64,000 nt of DNA from CANHBY01 sp046342195. Lineage in GTDB: Bacteria > Pseudomonadota > Gammaproteobacteria > Burkholderiales > Burkholderiaceae_C. Below, in pieces: positions 46,114-55,414 of this stretch. The position numbers and the translations under genes were made by a program. Within the stretch, counting starts at the first letter, position 1. Each line of letters starts with the position of its first letter. Below the pieces are notes generated by a model that was not told where the DNA came from, made no database searches, and saw only the letters and a program-made list of their open reading frames with translations. Location of the stretch: contig JBKDQE010000026.1 in NCBI GenBank assembly GCA_046342195.1, forward strand, positions 40,661 to 104,660. The letters run 5' to 3'.

Positions 46114-46938
46114 CTAGTCGCTGCGCTTTGGCGCGCCTGTCTCGGTGTGCTCGGCCATGTCGGCCAGCAGCTTGCGCAGCGGCTCTCCGCCGCTCTTTTG
46201 TTTTCGGACGTAGTACAGCGTTGGCAGCTGGCGCGTGTTCGGAAAACCCTTGGGAGGGTAGTAGCGTCCGTCCTCGGCACGGACCATCCCGGGCAAGGGC
46301 CTGTACCGAAACTCATCGTGCGGATAGCAGACCGGGCACGGGTCATCACGGCGAAGGTGCTCCCAGTCGCGCCGCCAGTACGACACCAACTCTCCGACCT
46401 GGCGCCGGATGCCCGCGAAGCCCGGGACGCGGTACAGGCTGAACCAGGCTTGGTAAAGACCAGACCGGTTGTAGTGGGCCGTGTGCAGATGCAGGCGCGT
46501 CTTCCAGCCCTCGAACGTCGCCGTGTCCCAGCGCCAGGTCAGCGTCGGTCGACTCCGGCCAGGCAATGTAAGCAACGCCAGCTCGAATTCCCGGTAACGC
46601 AGAGGCTCGCGCCGGGCATCCTTGAGCCTTTCCAGATGGTGGGCGGCATGCTCGCCCTCGGTCACCAGCAGGGCGAAGTCAATGTCCGTCTCCTCGTTGA
46701 ACCGAAGGATGAGCGTGGCGTTGGCCAGACCTTGGGCTCGACGGCGGTACCGCGCATCCTTGCCGCGGTCGACACCGTAGACCTCGGCAAATTTGTCAAC
46801 CAACTTCTGGGCCTTGGCCAGAGGGACCGTACCCAGGGCGGCGTGGCAGTAGCCCGCGGCTACTGCTTCTTGGATGCGTTGCAGATAGACAGTCTTGCCA
46901 AGCAGGACGGTCGGGTTGAACTTGCTGTGCCGGGGCAT
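46114..46938 (-). CDS. Unknown island protein, 274 residues
   Basis: Starts MPRHSKFNPTVLLGKTVYLQRI. No motif is decisive. The middle holds a Trp-rich stretch (TLTWRWDTATFEGWKTRLHLH); a CPVCYP pair could bind metal. I cannot assign a function. The 5' end faces the large non-coding region. Confidence 0.5.
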   Translation of the reverse strand: MPRHSKFNPTVLLGKTVYLQRIQEAVAAGYCHAALGTVPLAKAQKLVDKFAEVYGVDRGKDARYRRRAQGLANATLILRFNEETDIDFALLVTEGEHAAHHLERLKDARREPLRYREFELALLTLPGRSRPTLTWRWDTATFEGWKTRLHLHTAHYNRSGLYQAWFSLYRVPGFAGIRRQVGELVSYWRRDWEHLRRDDPCPVCYPHDEFRYRPLPGMVRAEDGRYYPPKGFPNTRQLPTLYYVRKQKSGGEPLRKLLADMAEHTETGAPKRSD

Positions 46939-47099
46939 CGGTGCGACTCCATAAAGTGGTGCAACGTGTAGGCACAGGGACGTGAAGACTTCGTGCGGCC
47001 GCCTGCGGCGACCACACTAAAAAGGATTCCAAGGCAAAAACTGGAGGCCCCGGCTGGCCCCGGCGCAGTCGCTATACAGATGCAGATTCGATGCTGGCA

Positions 47100-48270
47100 A
47101 GCGGGCCTCTCACCCCCGACCTGCGCATCACTCGTATCCACTGGGTCGAGCGATGCTCCCCAGGAACTATTCGGGGCGTGAGGCCCCTGCAGCTCAAATC
47201 TCTCACGAACCCCACCGCCGGACTCTCAACCGGTGGTGGACTGCGGAAGCCGCGTGCACCTAACAGTGCTGGCGCGGCAAGCAACGGAGCGCGGGTGGTC
47301 GTATCCACGGGCGAAAGCCCGCGGCAGCGACCTCAGTTCGGAAAGGGAGACTGCAACTCCCGCCCGACGACTCCATTCCTAACGCCGGCATGCGCCGGGA
47401 TTGGGCGACGAGGGCACGCTGTTCATGGGGGAGGCCGAATGAAAAGGCTGAAACCATGCGTGGCGCTCAAATCGACTCCGTGCGAGTACGCACGGGCGGG
47501 GGCAGCTCGAGAGGGCTGTACCCGTGTCTGGACCAACACGCCTGAGGCGTTCCGAAAGGACGCAGGCCACCGGAGGGAGACTGGACGGTGGTGGCCCCGA
47601 GGGTTGCATCGAAACGATGCAGCTCACGAGGGGTCGGCGAATAGCTTGATGGTGAAGCACCCGGGCCGGCAGGCTCGTGACGAACTGGTGCGACAGACTG
47701 GACACAAAGGACGTATCGCCGCAGCAGCGGCGACAAGCAAGGCAGTGATGAAGGTTGATGCAAGTAAGGGAGCCGTTACGGAATCCTGGGCCCCCGAAAA
47801 CCTGTCCACACCGCAGCGTGATGGAGGGTGAGGCGGATGTTCCGCCAGGTATGCAGCAACTGGAGCTCGCGTTCGTTGTGTTCGCGCGATTTGAGAGAAC
47901 TCGGGAAGGTCTACAGCTGGTCGGCGTGAGAAACCGACAATGAGCCATGACCGGGAGACTTGTTGAGTAGCCACAACGGGGCCGTTCGCATCGCGACGGA
48001 CCGGTGAGTGGAAGCCCCCCTGCAGACTTGCTGGATGTGGGAAGGGTCGAAAGACGGGAGCGGGGCGCTGTCCGAGGCGCTGTTGTTTGTGAGAGAGGCT
48101 ACGCCGGGAGGCGTTGTCAGAGCTGAAGTCGAACCTGCCGCGCGGGGTGAGAGCTGCGCGGCGCTGGCAGGAGTGCCAGCCATGGGGAGTAGCGAATCGA
48201 GGAATCGGTAGACGTGATTCTTGATTTCTTGATTCAACCCCCCGGTCCTTTGGGGCCGGGGTTTATTCAA
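47100..48270 (+). ncRNA. Candidate large structured non-coding RNA, about 1.2 kb
   Basis: No convincing protein gene lies here, yet the plus strand is full of compact hairpins. Stems, with coordinates: 47177-47182/47202-47207; 47212-47221/47230-47239; CGGGC-GAAA-GCCCG at 47308-47321; CCGTGCG-AGTA-CGCACGG at 47478-47495; a GAAA-capped stem at 47547-47563 inside GCCTG/CAGGC; TGCATCG-AAA-CGATGCA at 47605-47621; TCGCCGC-AGCA-GCGGCGA at 47716-47733; GGCGGA-TGT-TCCGCC at 47832-47846; 48138-48143/48156-48161; CTGGCA-GGAG-TGCCAG at 48164-48179. Purine-rich joints separate them and a terminator-like hairpin closes the 3' side. The 5' end is not fixed. Whether it belongs to a known giant RNA class (GOLLD, ROOL) is undecided. 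Confidence 0.6.
48236..48266 (+). terminator. Terminator-like hairpin after the RNA region
   Basis: AACCCC at 48236-48241 pairs with GGGGTT at 48258-48263, with inner GG/CC pairs and a TTT loop, followed by TATT. Confidence 0.6.
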
Positions 48271-48327
48271 GAAGCAAGGAGCACAGGTGTTTGGCAGTAT
48301 GTCTCAAGGCGCATTCGCGGACACGGG

Positions 48328-48355
48328 GAGCCGGGCGTAGGGCCCGGCTCTTTTT
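48328..48355 (+). terminator. Strong rho-independent terminator
   Basis: GAGCCGGGC (48328-48336), loop GTAGG, GCCCGGCTC (48342-48350), then TTTTT. It separates plus-strand transcription through the RNA region from the convergent restriction operon. Confidence 0.85.
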
Positions 48356-49439
48356 ATGCTGCGCTGAGTTGGGCAGCACAGCTTTCCGAACAGTCCTTGA
48401 GTAATTTTGAAAGGGAGCCGAGGTATCGGTTGGTTTGGAGAGCAAACTGCCTTGCCCGGGCATTGGAATCCAACTCGCTACGAATTCGGTGATTGGCGTT
48501 CGGGCGTTCAGTGCAAAGGGTGCCAATCGTCAGGTCTCTGATTGGGAGCACGGCTGAGCCGACCAAATGCGGAGCATCTAGGAAGCCACGCACGAGCTCA
48601 AGAAGGCGCTCCCAACCCGGCAATTCGAACTGAGAAACCTCCGGCTCGGGTCGGCTAGACCGAATCGCCACGTGAAGTTTTTGTCGGACCGCGTAGGACT
48701 CGCGGCCGCCCCAGATGTAGTTTCGGAGCAATTTTTCAAATTGCTGTTTGTCCATGCTGGGGTCGAATATGTGGTGAAACGAAACCGCAATCTCTGCCAA
48801 AAATCTCATCGCTTCGCAGACAAGTAATCCCCAGAGTGCCTTGTGCTCTGGCTTAGTGTTGTCAAACTCGCCTTCTGTTTGCTTTAGGACATGGATGAGT
48901 GTGCGGAATCCCTTGGTGGCATCCTGCTCGAGTGGTGCGATATTTCCAAGGAAGTGCAGCATGGGTTGCAACCCTGGATGCGACCGGGACAATCCCGCCA
49001 ATCGCGTCCAAGCTCCCAGGTCGTCCAAGTAAGTGAAGCCCTCTGCGTAGATGGGCGATACACTTTTCCCAAGATTGTCGAACAGGGCTTCGGACGTCAG
49101 TCGAACTCCGAGTTCATTTGACGCGAGTCTATGGCCTTCTGGTGCTGCCTTATTGAGGATTACATACGCCTCATCCGCGTTAATGAGTCGCATCAGACCA
49201 GCTGCCCACATGGCCCTGGAGATGGCGCTTACCTTGTTGAGTGTCTTGCAGTCGAAGATTGTCTTCGTTCCACTCTGAATTGAAGATGGGCGAACTCCAA
49301 GCACGTCGACGTCAGAGATATTGGCTTCGATATCCGCAACCTCGCCAACGTACCGTACGACCACCTCAAGATACGGCACGACCCCATTAGCCACACAGAA
49401 TCTTATGGCTTTCTGCTTTTGTACGGCGTCTTTGTTCAT
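48354..49439 (-). CDS. Unknown protein with PD-(D/E)xK nuclease-like motif, last gene of the restriction operon
   Basis: 361 residues. Near the N-terminus the pattern D43-V-D45-VLGV followed by TIFDCKT (D63, K65) fits the D...(D/E)xK metal-binding core of restriction-like nucleases, with a possible upstream Glu at 25. After about residue 95 the protein is mostly helical and not recognised. Its start overlaps the stop of the previous gene (TAATG), so it is coupled to the 427-residue protein and, through it, to hsdR. I infer a DNA- or RNA-cleaving effector; the nuclease call rests on one motif. Confidence 0.65.
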   Translation of the reverse strand: MNKDAVQKQKAIRFCVANGVVPYLEVVVRYVGEVADIEANISDVDVLGVRPSSIQSGTKTIFDCKTLNKVSAISRAMWAAGLMRLINADEAYVILNKAAPEGHRLASNELGVRLTSEALFDNLGKSVSPIYAEGFTYLDDLGAWTRLAGLSRSHPGLQPMLHFLGNIAPLEQDATKGFRTLIHVLKQTEGEFDNTKPEHKALWGLLVCEAMRFLAEIAVSFHHIFDPSMDKQQFEKLLRNYIWGGRESYAVRQKLHVAIRSSRPEPEVSQFELPGWERLLELVRGFLDAPHLVGSAVLPIRDLTIGTLCTERPNANHRIRSELDSNARARQFALQTNRYLGSLSKLLKDCSESCAAQLSAA

Positions 49440-50722
49440 TAGAAATTCAGAAGAAGTTGGTCGTACTCACGCCTGCTCTGTTCATCGAGCGCGGGTCTTG
49501 CGGTTTCCCGCAGCTTTGATGCTGCAACCAAGGATTGGATGTATGACTCGTCGCGTTGAAGTGCTATGCGAGCATCCTCGTTCGCGCCTGCCGTGATTGA
49601 TGAACCGTCTCGAAACATTGAGATGGCATCATCGACCGCTTTGATATTCTCAGGCGTGTCGATGAGTTCGAACTTGAACCAACCGGGGGACGTCTCCCTA
49701 AGTCTACCTACGCGCAGCGTCACCAAATTTGAATACTGCGCGGCTGCTTCTGTACTCGCACTAATATATTTCTGTGAGCGCAGCTTGGATAGGAGCGCAA
49801 CTGGATATCTTATCTTGTAGGCTTCAGGCAGTAGCTGTCCCTTTCGGACTGCCGCAACGAGGGCCATTGTGCGTTCAAAAATCTCCCGCGTTGCACCGTC
49901 CAAGCGCTGCCCACCAGCTGCGGGGGTGAAAACAAAATGTTCAGTCGCCCCGGTTCTCCGGACAGTGAGACTGGGGGGTTTTAGGACGCCGTCGCCTACC
50001 AGTTCTTGAAGAATCTGAATTTCAGAAGGCGTAAGCTTCGTTCCATTGATTTCCTGCGAGGCTAAAATCATAGACAGCGGCCATCCCTGGGCCTGCTTCA
50101 GAAGTTGCAGGAGCCTCGAAATGCTCTTGGCCCCTCCTGCTGCCGCTTGCCTCGCTAGGGTGTCAAGACTGTCCGTGAAGTAAAACGGGCTTATAAGTAT
50201 GTCCTGTCCTCGCGCGCGCTTGGGAATGACAAGGCCGCCTTCGCATGAAACAGACTCCACGCGATTGAATACAGACTTATCTGCGCCCAGTCGATTGAAG
50301 AGTGCATCCCTCTTTTCCGGCTTTGTCTTCAGCTCCCCCAATACAGCGATTGCGAGTTCTTCGTGTTCATTTAGGCTCAGCGTGCCAATGTACTCGCCCA
50401 AGCCGTCATAGACGGACGAAAAGTGAGGGATATCTGGGATAACGCTTTTGAGCGTTTTCCCTTCCTTGATGAGTTGTACATACTCGATTTCTGCAAGAAT
50501 ATCGAGCACAAGCGGAAGTGTTGCCGCCGGAATATCAAAGAAGTGGTCAGCAACCTGGCGCAGCACCGGGCCATCAATGGCGCCGAGGCCCCGTATATTC
50601 AACGCTAATTTTCCTGCCATCCCGATAAGTGGCAAGTTCTCAAACTCGGGTACGCTTTTTCGGGATAGGCCCACTTGAATGTCGTGGGCAAACTCGGCCT
50701 TTTCTGTATTGGTAACGCTCAA
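49439..50722 (-). CDS. Unknown protein with repeated winged-helix-like segments, in the restriction operon
   Basis: 427 residues, not recognised. Three segments read like winged-helix units: residues about 50-95 (DGPVLRQVADHFFDIPAATL and IEYVQLI), about 118-165 (EHEELAIAVLGELKTKPEKRDALFNRLG) and about 230-265 (LTPSEIQILQELVGDGVLKPPSL). It begins two bases after hsdR ends and overlaps the nuclease-like gene. This suggests a DNA-binding or assembly partner for that protein. Confidence 0.6.
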   Translation of the reverse strand: MSVTNTEKAEFAHDIQVGLSRKSVPEFENLPLIGMAGKLALNIRGLGAIDGPVLRQVADHFFDIPAATLPLVLDILAEIEYVQLIKEGKTLKSVIPDIPHFSSVYDGLGEYIGTLSLNEHEELAIAVLGELKTKPEKRDALFNRLGADKSVFNRVESVSCEGGLVIPKRARGQDILISPFYFTDSLDTLARQAAAGGAKSISRLLQLLKQAQGWPLSMILASQEINGTKLTPSEIQILQELVGDGVLKPPSLTVRRTGATEHFVFTPAAGGQRLDGATREIFERTMALVAAVRKGQLLPEAYKIRYPVALLSKLRSQKYISASTEAAAQYSNLVTLRVGRLRETSPGWFKFELIDTPENIKAVDDAISMFRDGSSITAGANEDARIALQRDESYIQSLVAASKLRETARPALDEQSRREYDQLLLNF

Positions 50723-50724
50723 AT

Positions 50725-53700
50725 TTATTCTCCCTGATTACTCCACTCAGCCGACAAAGACTCTGCTTGTTTAAGCACCGTCTCCGTCGCCTCATCCTGC
50801 CTATCTGGCGGGTACTTGTAGCGCTTGAGCAGCGTCTTCACCATCACACGAAGGCGAGCCCGCACAGTCTCACGAACCGACCAGTCGACGGTCACAGAGG
50901 CCCGCAGCCTTTGCGTGAGCTCGACCGCTATGGCTTTCAGCGTCTCGTCCCCCAGGTCGCGCACCGCTGCCTCATTGGTGGCCAGCGCGTCGTAGAACGC
51001 CATCTCATCGCCGTTTAGGCCCAGCTGCTCGCCGCGCTGGGCGGCGGCGTGGAACTTCTTGGCCATCTCGATGAGCTCTTCGATGACCTGGGCCGTCTCG
51101 ATGGCGCGATTCCGGTAGCGCTGCAGGCTCTGCTGCAGCAGCTCGGAGAACTTGGCCTGCTGCACGACGTTGGTCTTGAACCGGGAGCGAATGTCGTCCT
51201 TCAGCAGCCTCTCCAGCAACTCCACGGCGAGGTTGCGCTCCTTCATGTGGCGCACGTCCTCCAGGAACTCCTCGGACAGGATGCCAATGTCGGGCCGGTT
51301 GAGACCGGCGGCCTTGAAGATATCGACGACCTCGGCGCTGACCACCGCCTTGCTGATGATTTGCCGGAGCGCATGCTCTTTCTGTTCATCGCTGAGCTTC
51401 TTGCCCGAGGTGCCAAATTTGGTGAGTGCGGCTTTTACGGCCTGCAGGAACGCGAGCTCGTCCCGGTGGGCCAGCGCCTCGTCCAGAGTGCAGCACAGGG
51501 CGAAGGCCTTGCTGGCGGCCAGCACCGTGTCGGCAAAGCGCTTCTTGCCGTCCTCCAGACCCAGCACGTGATTGGCCACGCCGGGCAGCAGTTGCCACGC
51601 CTTGGTGCGGAAATCGGTGTAGTCGAAGCCGTGCAGCATGTCGTGCAGCACGTCCATCTTTTCAAGCAGCACAGCCAGAGCATCCTCGGCGGCGATGGTC
51701 GGCTTGCCCTTGCCCTTGGCCTGCGTGTAGTCCTTCAGGGCCGCCTTCAGCTCATTGGCGATGCCGATGTAGTCCACCACCAGGCCGCCCGGCTTGTCCT
51801 TGAACACGCGATTCACACGCGCAATCGCCTGCATGAGGTTGTGTCCCTTCATGGGCTTGTCGATATACATCGTGTGCATGCACGGGGCGTCGAAGCCCGT
51901 GAGCCACATGTCGCGCACGATGACCAGCTTGAACGGGTCGGCCGGATCCTTGTACCGACGCTCCAGGCGCTTCTTGACGTCCTTGCTGTAGATGTGCGGC
52001 TTGAGCAGGGCCTTGTCTGAGGCCGACCCGGTCATGATGACCTTGATGGCGCCTTTCTCGGGGTCCGGGTCGTGCCAACTCGGGCGCAGGGCGACGATGG
52101 CGTCGTACAGGTGCACGCAAATTTCGCGGCTCATGGCGACGACCATGGCCTTGCCGTCCAGGCTGGCCAGGCGGTTCTCGAAGTGCTCCACCAGGTCAGC
52201 CGCGACCTTCTGGATGCGCGGTGGGGCGCCCACCAGTTTTTCCAGCGCGGCCCAGCGACGCAGCTGCGCCGCCTTGGCGGTGTCGTCTTCTTCGTCCTCG
52301 GTCAGCTCCTCAACCTCATCGTCCAGCAGCGGCGCCTCGGCCTCCTGTAGCTCCAGCCGGGCCAGGCGGCTCTCGTAGTAGATGGGCACCGTCGCGCCAT
52401 CCTTGACCGCTTGCTCGACGTCGTAGATGTGCACGTAGTCGCCGAATACGGCCCGGGTATCCCGGTCCTCCAGGGACACCGGCGTGCCCGTGAACGCGAC
52501 GAAGGTGGCATTGGGCAGGCCGTCGCGCAGGTGCTGGGCGTAGCCGTAGCGCACGTTGCGCAAGCTGCGGTAGTCAGCGGTGGGCTCGGCGGCTTGCAGC
52601 GCCATGGGCTCGTTAGCGGCTGAAGCCTTGCGGGCATCCTTCAGCTGCTTTTGCAGCTTGGGCATGCTGGCCTGGAAGCCATACTGGCTGCGGTGGGCCT
52701 CGTCGCAGATGACGACGATGTTGTGCCGGTCGGAGAGGACGGGGAAGCTGTCCTCGTCTTCGCCGGGCGTGAATTTCTGGATGGTCGTAAAAATGATTCC
52801 GCCCGACGGCCGGTTGGCCAGCAACTCGCGCAGCTTGGGCCGCGTGTCGGCCTGCACCGGGGTTTCGCGCAGCAGCTCGGCCGCACCGGCGAACACGCCG
52901 AAGAGCTGGTTGTCCAGGTCATTGCGGTCGGTCACCACCACCAGGGTGGGGTTGCCCATGGCCAGGTGCTGCATCAGCTTGCCGCCCAGGCAGGTCATCT
53001 CGATGCTCTTGCCGGCTCCTTGTGTGTGCCAGACCACGCCACCCTTGCCGCGCCGGGCCGCATCGGCCTTCGGGTTCGACGCCACCAGCACGCTCTCGAC
53101 CACCGCACGCACGGCATGGAACTGGTGGTAGCCGGCCACCTTCTTGACCAGCTTGCCGTCGTCCTCGAAGAGGATGAAGTGCCGCAGGTAGTCCAGCAGC
53201 AGATTGCGCTGGAACAGGCCGTGCACCAGCGTCTCCAGCTCCTTCATCGGGCCCAGCGGGTCCACCGTCACACCGTCAATGGTGCGCCAAGCCATGAAGC
53301 GCTCCTGGTCGGCCGTCAGCGAGCCCACGCGGGCTTCGATGCCATCGCTGATGACCAGCAGGCCGTTGCTCTGAAACAGGTCGGGAATATCTTCCTTGTA
53401 GACCTGCAACTGGTTGAAGGCGGCCCACAGGTTAGCGTTCTCGTCGCCCGGGTTCTTCAGTTCGACCACCACGACCGGCAGGCCGTTCAGGAACAGCACC
53501 ACGTCCGGGCGCCGGGTGAGCTTCGGGCCCTGGATGCTGAATTGGTTGAGGGCCAGCCAGTCGTTGCGTGCTACGTCTGTCCAGTCCACCAGCTTGACCC
53601 GGTCGCCCCGGGTCTCGCCGTCCTTTTGGTACTGAACGGGCACCCCTTCCACCAGCCAGCGGTGCATCTGCCGGTTGACCTGCACCTGGCCCGGGATGTT

Positions 53701-53943
53701 CGGGTTCAGCACCATCCGGCAGGCTTCATCTTGAGCGCCGCCCGGGATGTGTGGGTTCAGGCGACGGATGGCATCGCGCAAGCGGTGCCGCAGCGGCACC
53801 TCGCGGTAAGTGTCCCGCTCAGTGCCCGGAGTCTTGGCATCGGGCGGCGACACGTCTGGCCCATGACCGACCTCCCAGCCCAGCGCAGCCAGCCATTCGA
53901 GCGTCGCTTGTTCGACGTGGTCTTCAGTGACTCCAGATGCCAT
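50725..53943 (-). CDS. hsdR: Type I restriction enzyme, R (motor and nuclease) subunit
   Basis: Restriction and DNA-translocation subunit. 1072 residues: N-terminal nuclease domain with RRPDVVLFLNGLPVVVVELKNP (residues about 150-170), helicase core with HTQGAGKSIEM (Walker A, about 308), ICDEAHRSQYG (DEAH box, about 414), VAFTGTPV, and the later RLWL-type motif IVRDMWLTGFDAPCMHTMYIDKP and ARVNRVF, then a helical C-terminal part that binds the methylase. All key residues are present, so it should be active. Confidence 0.96.
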   Translation of the reverse strand: MASGVTEDHVEQATLEWLAALGWEVGHGPDVSPPDAKTPGTERDTYREVPLRHRLRDAIRRLNPHIPGGAQDEACRMVLNPNIPGQVQVNRQMHRWLVEGVPVQYQKDGETRGDRVKLVDWTDVARNDWLALNQFSIQGPKLTRRPDVVLFLNGLPVVVVELKNPGDENANLWAAFNQLQVYKEDIPDLFQSNGLLVISDGIEARVGSLTADQERFMAWRTIDGVTVDPLGPMKELETLVHGLFQRNLLLDYLRHFILFEDDGKLVKKVAGYHQFHAVRAVVESVLVASNPKADAARRGKGGVVWHTQGAGKSIEMTCLGGKLMQHLAMGNPTLVVVTDRNDLDNQLFGVFAGAAELLRETPVQADTRPKLRELLANRPSGGIIFTTIQKFTPGEDEDSFPVLSDRHNIVVICDEAHRSQYGFQASMPKLQKQLKDARKASAANEPMALQAAEPTADYRSLRNVRYGYAQHLRDGLPNATFVAFTGTPVSLEDRDTRAVFGDYVHIYDVEQAVKDGATVPIYYESRLARLELQEAEAPLLDDEVEELTEDEEDDTAKAAQLRRWAALEKLVGAPPRIQKVAADLVEHFENRLASLDGKAMVVAMSREICVHLYDAIVALRPSWHDPDPEKGAIKVIMTGSASDKALLKPHIYSKDVKKRLERRYKDPADPFKLVIVRDMWLTGFDAPCMHTMYIDKPMKGHNLMQAIARVNRVFKDKPGGLVVDYIGIANELKAALKDYTQAKGKGKPTIAAEDALAVLLEKMDVLHDMLHGFDYTDFRTKAWQLLPGVANHVLGLEDGKKRFADTVLAASKAFALCCTLDEALAHRDELAFLQAVKAALTKFGTSGKKLSDEQKEHALRQIISKAVVSAEVVDIFKAAGLNRPDIGILSEEFLEDVRHMKERNLAVELLERLLKDDIRSRFKTNVVQQAKFSELLQQSLQRYRNRAIETAQVIEELIEMAKKFHAAAQRGEQLGLNGDEMAFYDALATNEAAVRDLGDETLKAIAVELTQRLRASVTVDWSVRETVRARLRVMVKTLLKRYKYPPDRQDEATETVLKQAESLSAEWSNQGE

Positions 53944-53984
53944 CTATGTTGTTCTCCCTGTTAGGCCGGACCCGAGCAGCGTGA

Positions 53985-54107
53985 AATCAGGCCAACGCCT
54001 TGACCCTGGGTCGGAACACATCGGTCATGCGCAGCCCGGCTTTCTCCATCATGGGCCCAAGCCTTACGCAAGGGGATGCGTTCGAGTTTGCCGAGGGGAG
54101 TTTTCAT
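53985..54107 (-). pseudogene. Remnant of a DUF4268-like nuclease gene between hsdS and hsdR
   Basis: An ATG at 54107 overlaps the hsdS stop (ATGA) and begins MKTPLGKLERIPLRKAWAH, which closely resembles the start of DUF4268-type proteins (…LGKLERVPLR…W.HEA.DFTPWL) that often accompany type I systems. The likeness stops after 19 residues. A second frame of the same stretch, MMEKAGLRMTDVFRPRVKALA, ends with TGA at 53985 and reads like the C-terminus of a protein. This looks like an internal deletion that fused two gene ends out of frame. The family call is from memory. Confidence 0.5.
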
Positions 54108-55414
54108 GCGACGGCTTCCTCCACTTGTTCTTGTGCTTCGGGCAGGCGGAGCTTGCCGGAGATGAGGCGGGGCAAGAGGGTGTCGCGAAGCTCAGTCAGA
54201 ACCGAAATTCGTTCGACTCCTTGCTGAATCTTCTCGAAGACTGGCTTCACCATCGCAGCTACAGCCGATTGCACATCAGGAGGCGCCTGGACGATGCTCA
54301 CTGATGACAAGGTGTCCCGGGTGATGGTGTCGAACACGCCGCCATGCGCGAGCCGCTTCAAGTCATCCACGAGGCGCTGCGCTGCCAAATAGACGAACGG
54401 TTCAGTGCCGGGAATTCTGGGCCCCAGCCCGTAGCAGGACTGGTTCATGGCCATGGGACGTGCGGTCATGGCCAGTTTGCCAACCGTGCCGCGCGCGGAA
54501 ATGATGGTTGTCCAAGCGGGCAACACACGTGTTGATGAGTTATCGACACCGGCCGACGTAATGGACTTCTCAGTGCGCATGGTGAAGACTTGCCCACCGC
54601 CTGGCGCATCTACAACGGAGAACCAAGGAATGTCACCGCCCCAGAACTCGGGCACCGACGTCTTGGGCGTTCCTCCGCCCATGATGCTCACCGTCTCCGC
54701 GAACGGAATTGCCCTCCATCCCCTTGGAATCAAGCCCAGCGCCGACTCCTCGAACTCGGCGGGAAATAGCGCCGCCGTGGCCGCATCCATGCCCTCGGGC
54801 TCGCGGCCTTCGGCCTTGGCGCGCACCGGGTCGAAGTCAATGAACCAGCTCTTGAACAGGGCTTGGGCGATGGATTCGAGGGTGGCGTTGGTTTGGCGCA
54901 GGAGGTCAATTCGCGAGTCGATTGTGGCTAACAATGTGGCTATCGAATCCTGAACTACCAGCGGCGGTAGCAAAAGAGTCAGGTCGGCAAAGCGCCCCTT
55001 AGATACGTTAGCGAAAACTGAGCCCCCGGCGCCGGAACTATCCAGTATTTTCGCGAGCTCAGCGAATGCGTAATAGAGGAATAGCGGCTTTACTTCTGGG
55101 CCGCATACCACAGCGTTAATTTGCTGATTTGTAAATGAAGGTCGAGTGGTTATTCCTCTTTTTCCAACGGTTGCAATACAAGACATGAGTACGGCGCCAG
55201 CCGGCAGCTTCGAGCTCTTGACTAGTGCGGCGCCCTGCTCAGACAAAGTTCTGGCTGTGCTTGAAACAAACGGGGATGTTCCCAAATCTGGAATAGTGAT
55301 GAACGGATAGCTGCCACCGAAGTTCTCGCTAGCAGTTGTTGATGGCGTCTTCCCAGTGACTACCTTCCCAATGTCTCCTACCCGAACATGGCGCCAACTA
55401 GACTGCATATCCAA
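54104..55414 (-). CDS. hsdS: Type I restriction enzyme, S (specificity) subunit
   Basis: Recognises the two halves of the DNA target. 436 residues with two target-recognition domains (about 1-150 and 220-370) and two conserved helical spacers (IATLLATIDSRIDLLRQTNATLESIAQALFKSWF and the C-terminal KIQQGVERISVLTELRDTLLPRL, each trimmed here). The first spacer contains the usual FDPVRAKAEG. It overlaps hsdM by 17 bases. A start at Met3 is also possible. Confidence 0.93.
   Translation of the reverse strand: MDMQSSWRHVRVGDIGKVVTGKTPSTTASENFGGSYPFITIPDLGTSPFVSSTARTLSEQGAALVKSSKLPAGAVLMSCIATVGKRGITTRPSFTNQQINAVVCGPEVKPLFLYYAFAELAKILDSSGAGGSVFANVSKGRFADLTLLLPPLVVQDSIATLLATIDSRIDLLRQTNATLESIAQALFKSWFIDFDPVRAKAEGREPEGMDAATAALFPAEFEESALGLIPRGWRAIPFAETVSIMGGGTPKTSVPEFWGGDIPWFSVVDAPGGGQVFTMRTEKSITSAGVDNSSTRVLPAWTTIISARGTVGKLAMTARPMAMNQSCYGLGPRIPGTEPFVYLAAQRLVDDLKRLAHGGVFDTITRDTLSSVSIVQAPPDVQSAVAAMVKPVFEKIQQGVERISVLTELRDTLLPRLISGKLRLPEAQEQVEEAVA

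Noticed and set aside
47290..47325. Group II intron domain V (GAAA-capped stem)
   Set aside because: The stem lacks the AGC triad and bulge at the right places, and no reverse transcriptase or 5' GTGYG end is present.
47091..47831. 246-residue open frame on the plus strand within the RNA-like region
   Set aside because: No ribosome site, odd composition, equally long frames on the opposite strand, and the DNA is covered by hairpins; GC-rich DNA gives such frames by chance.
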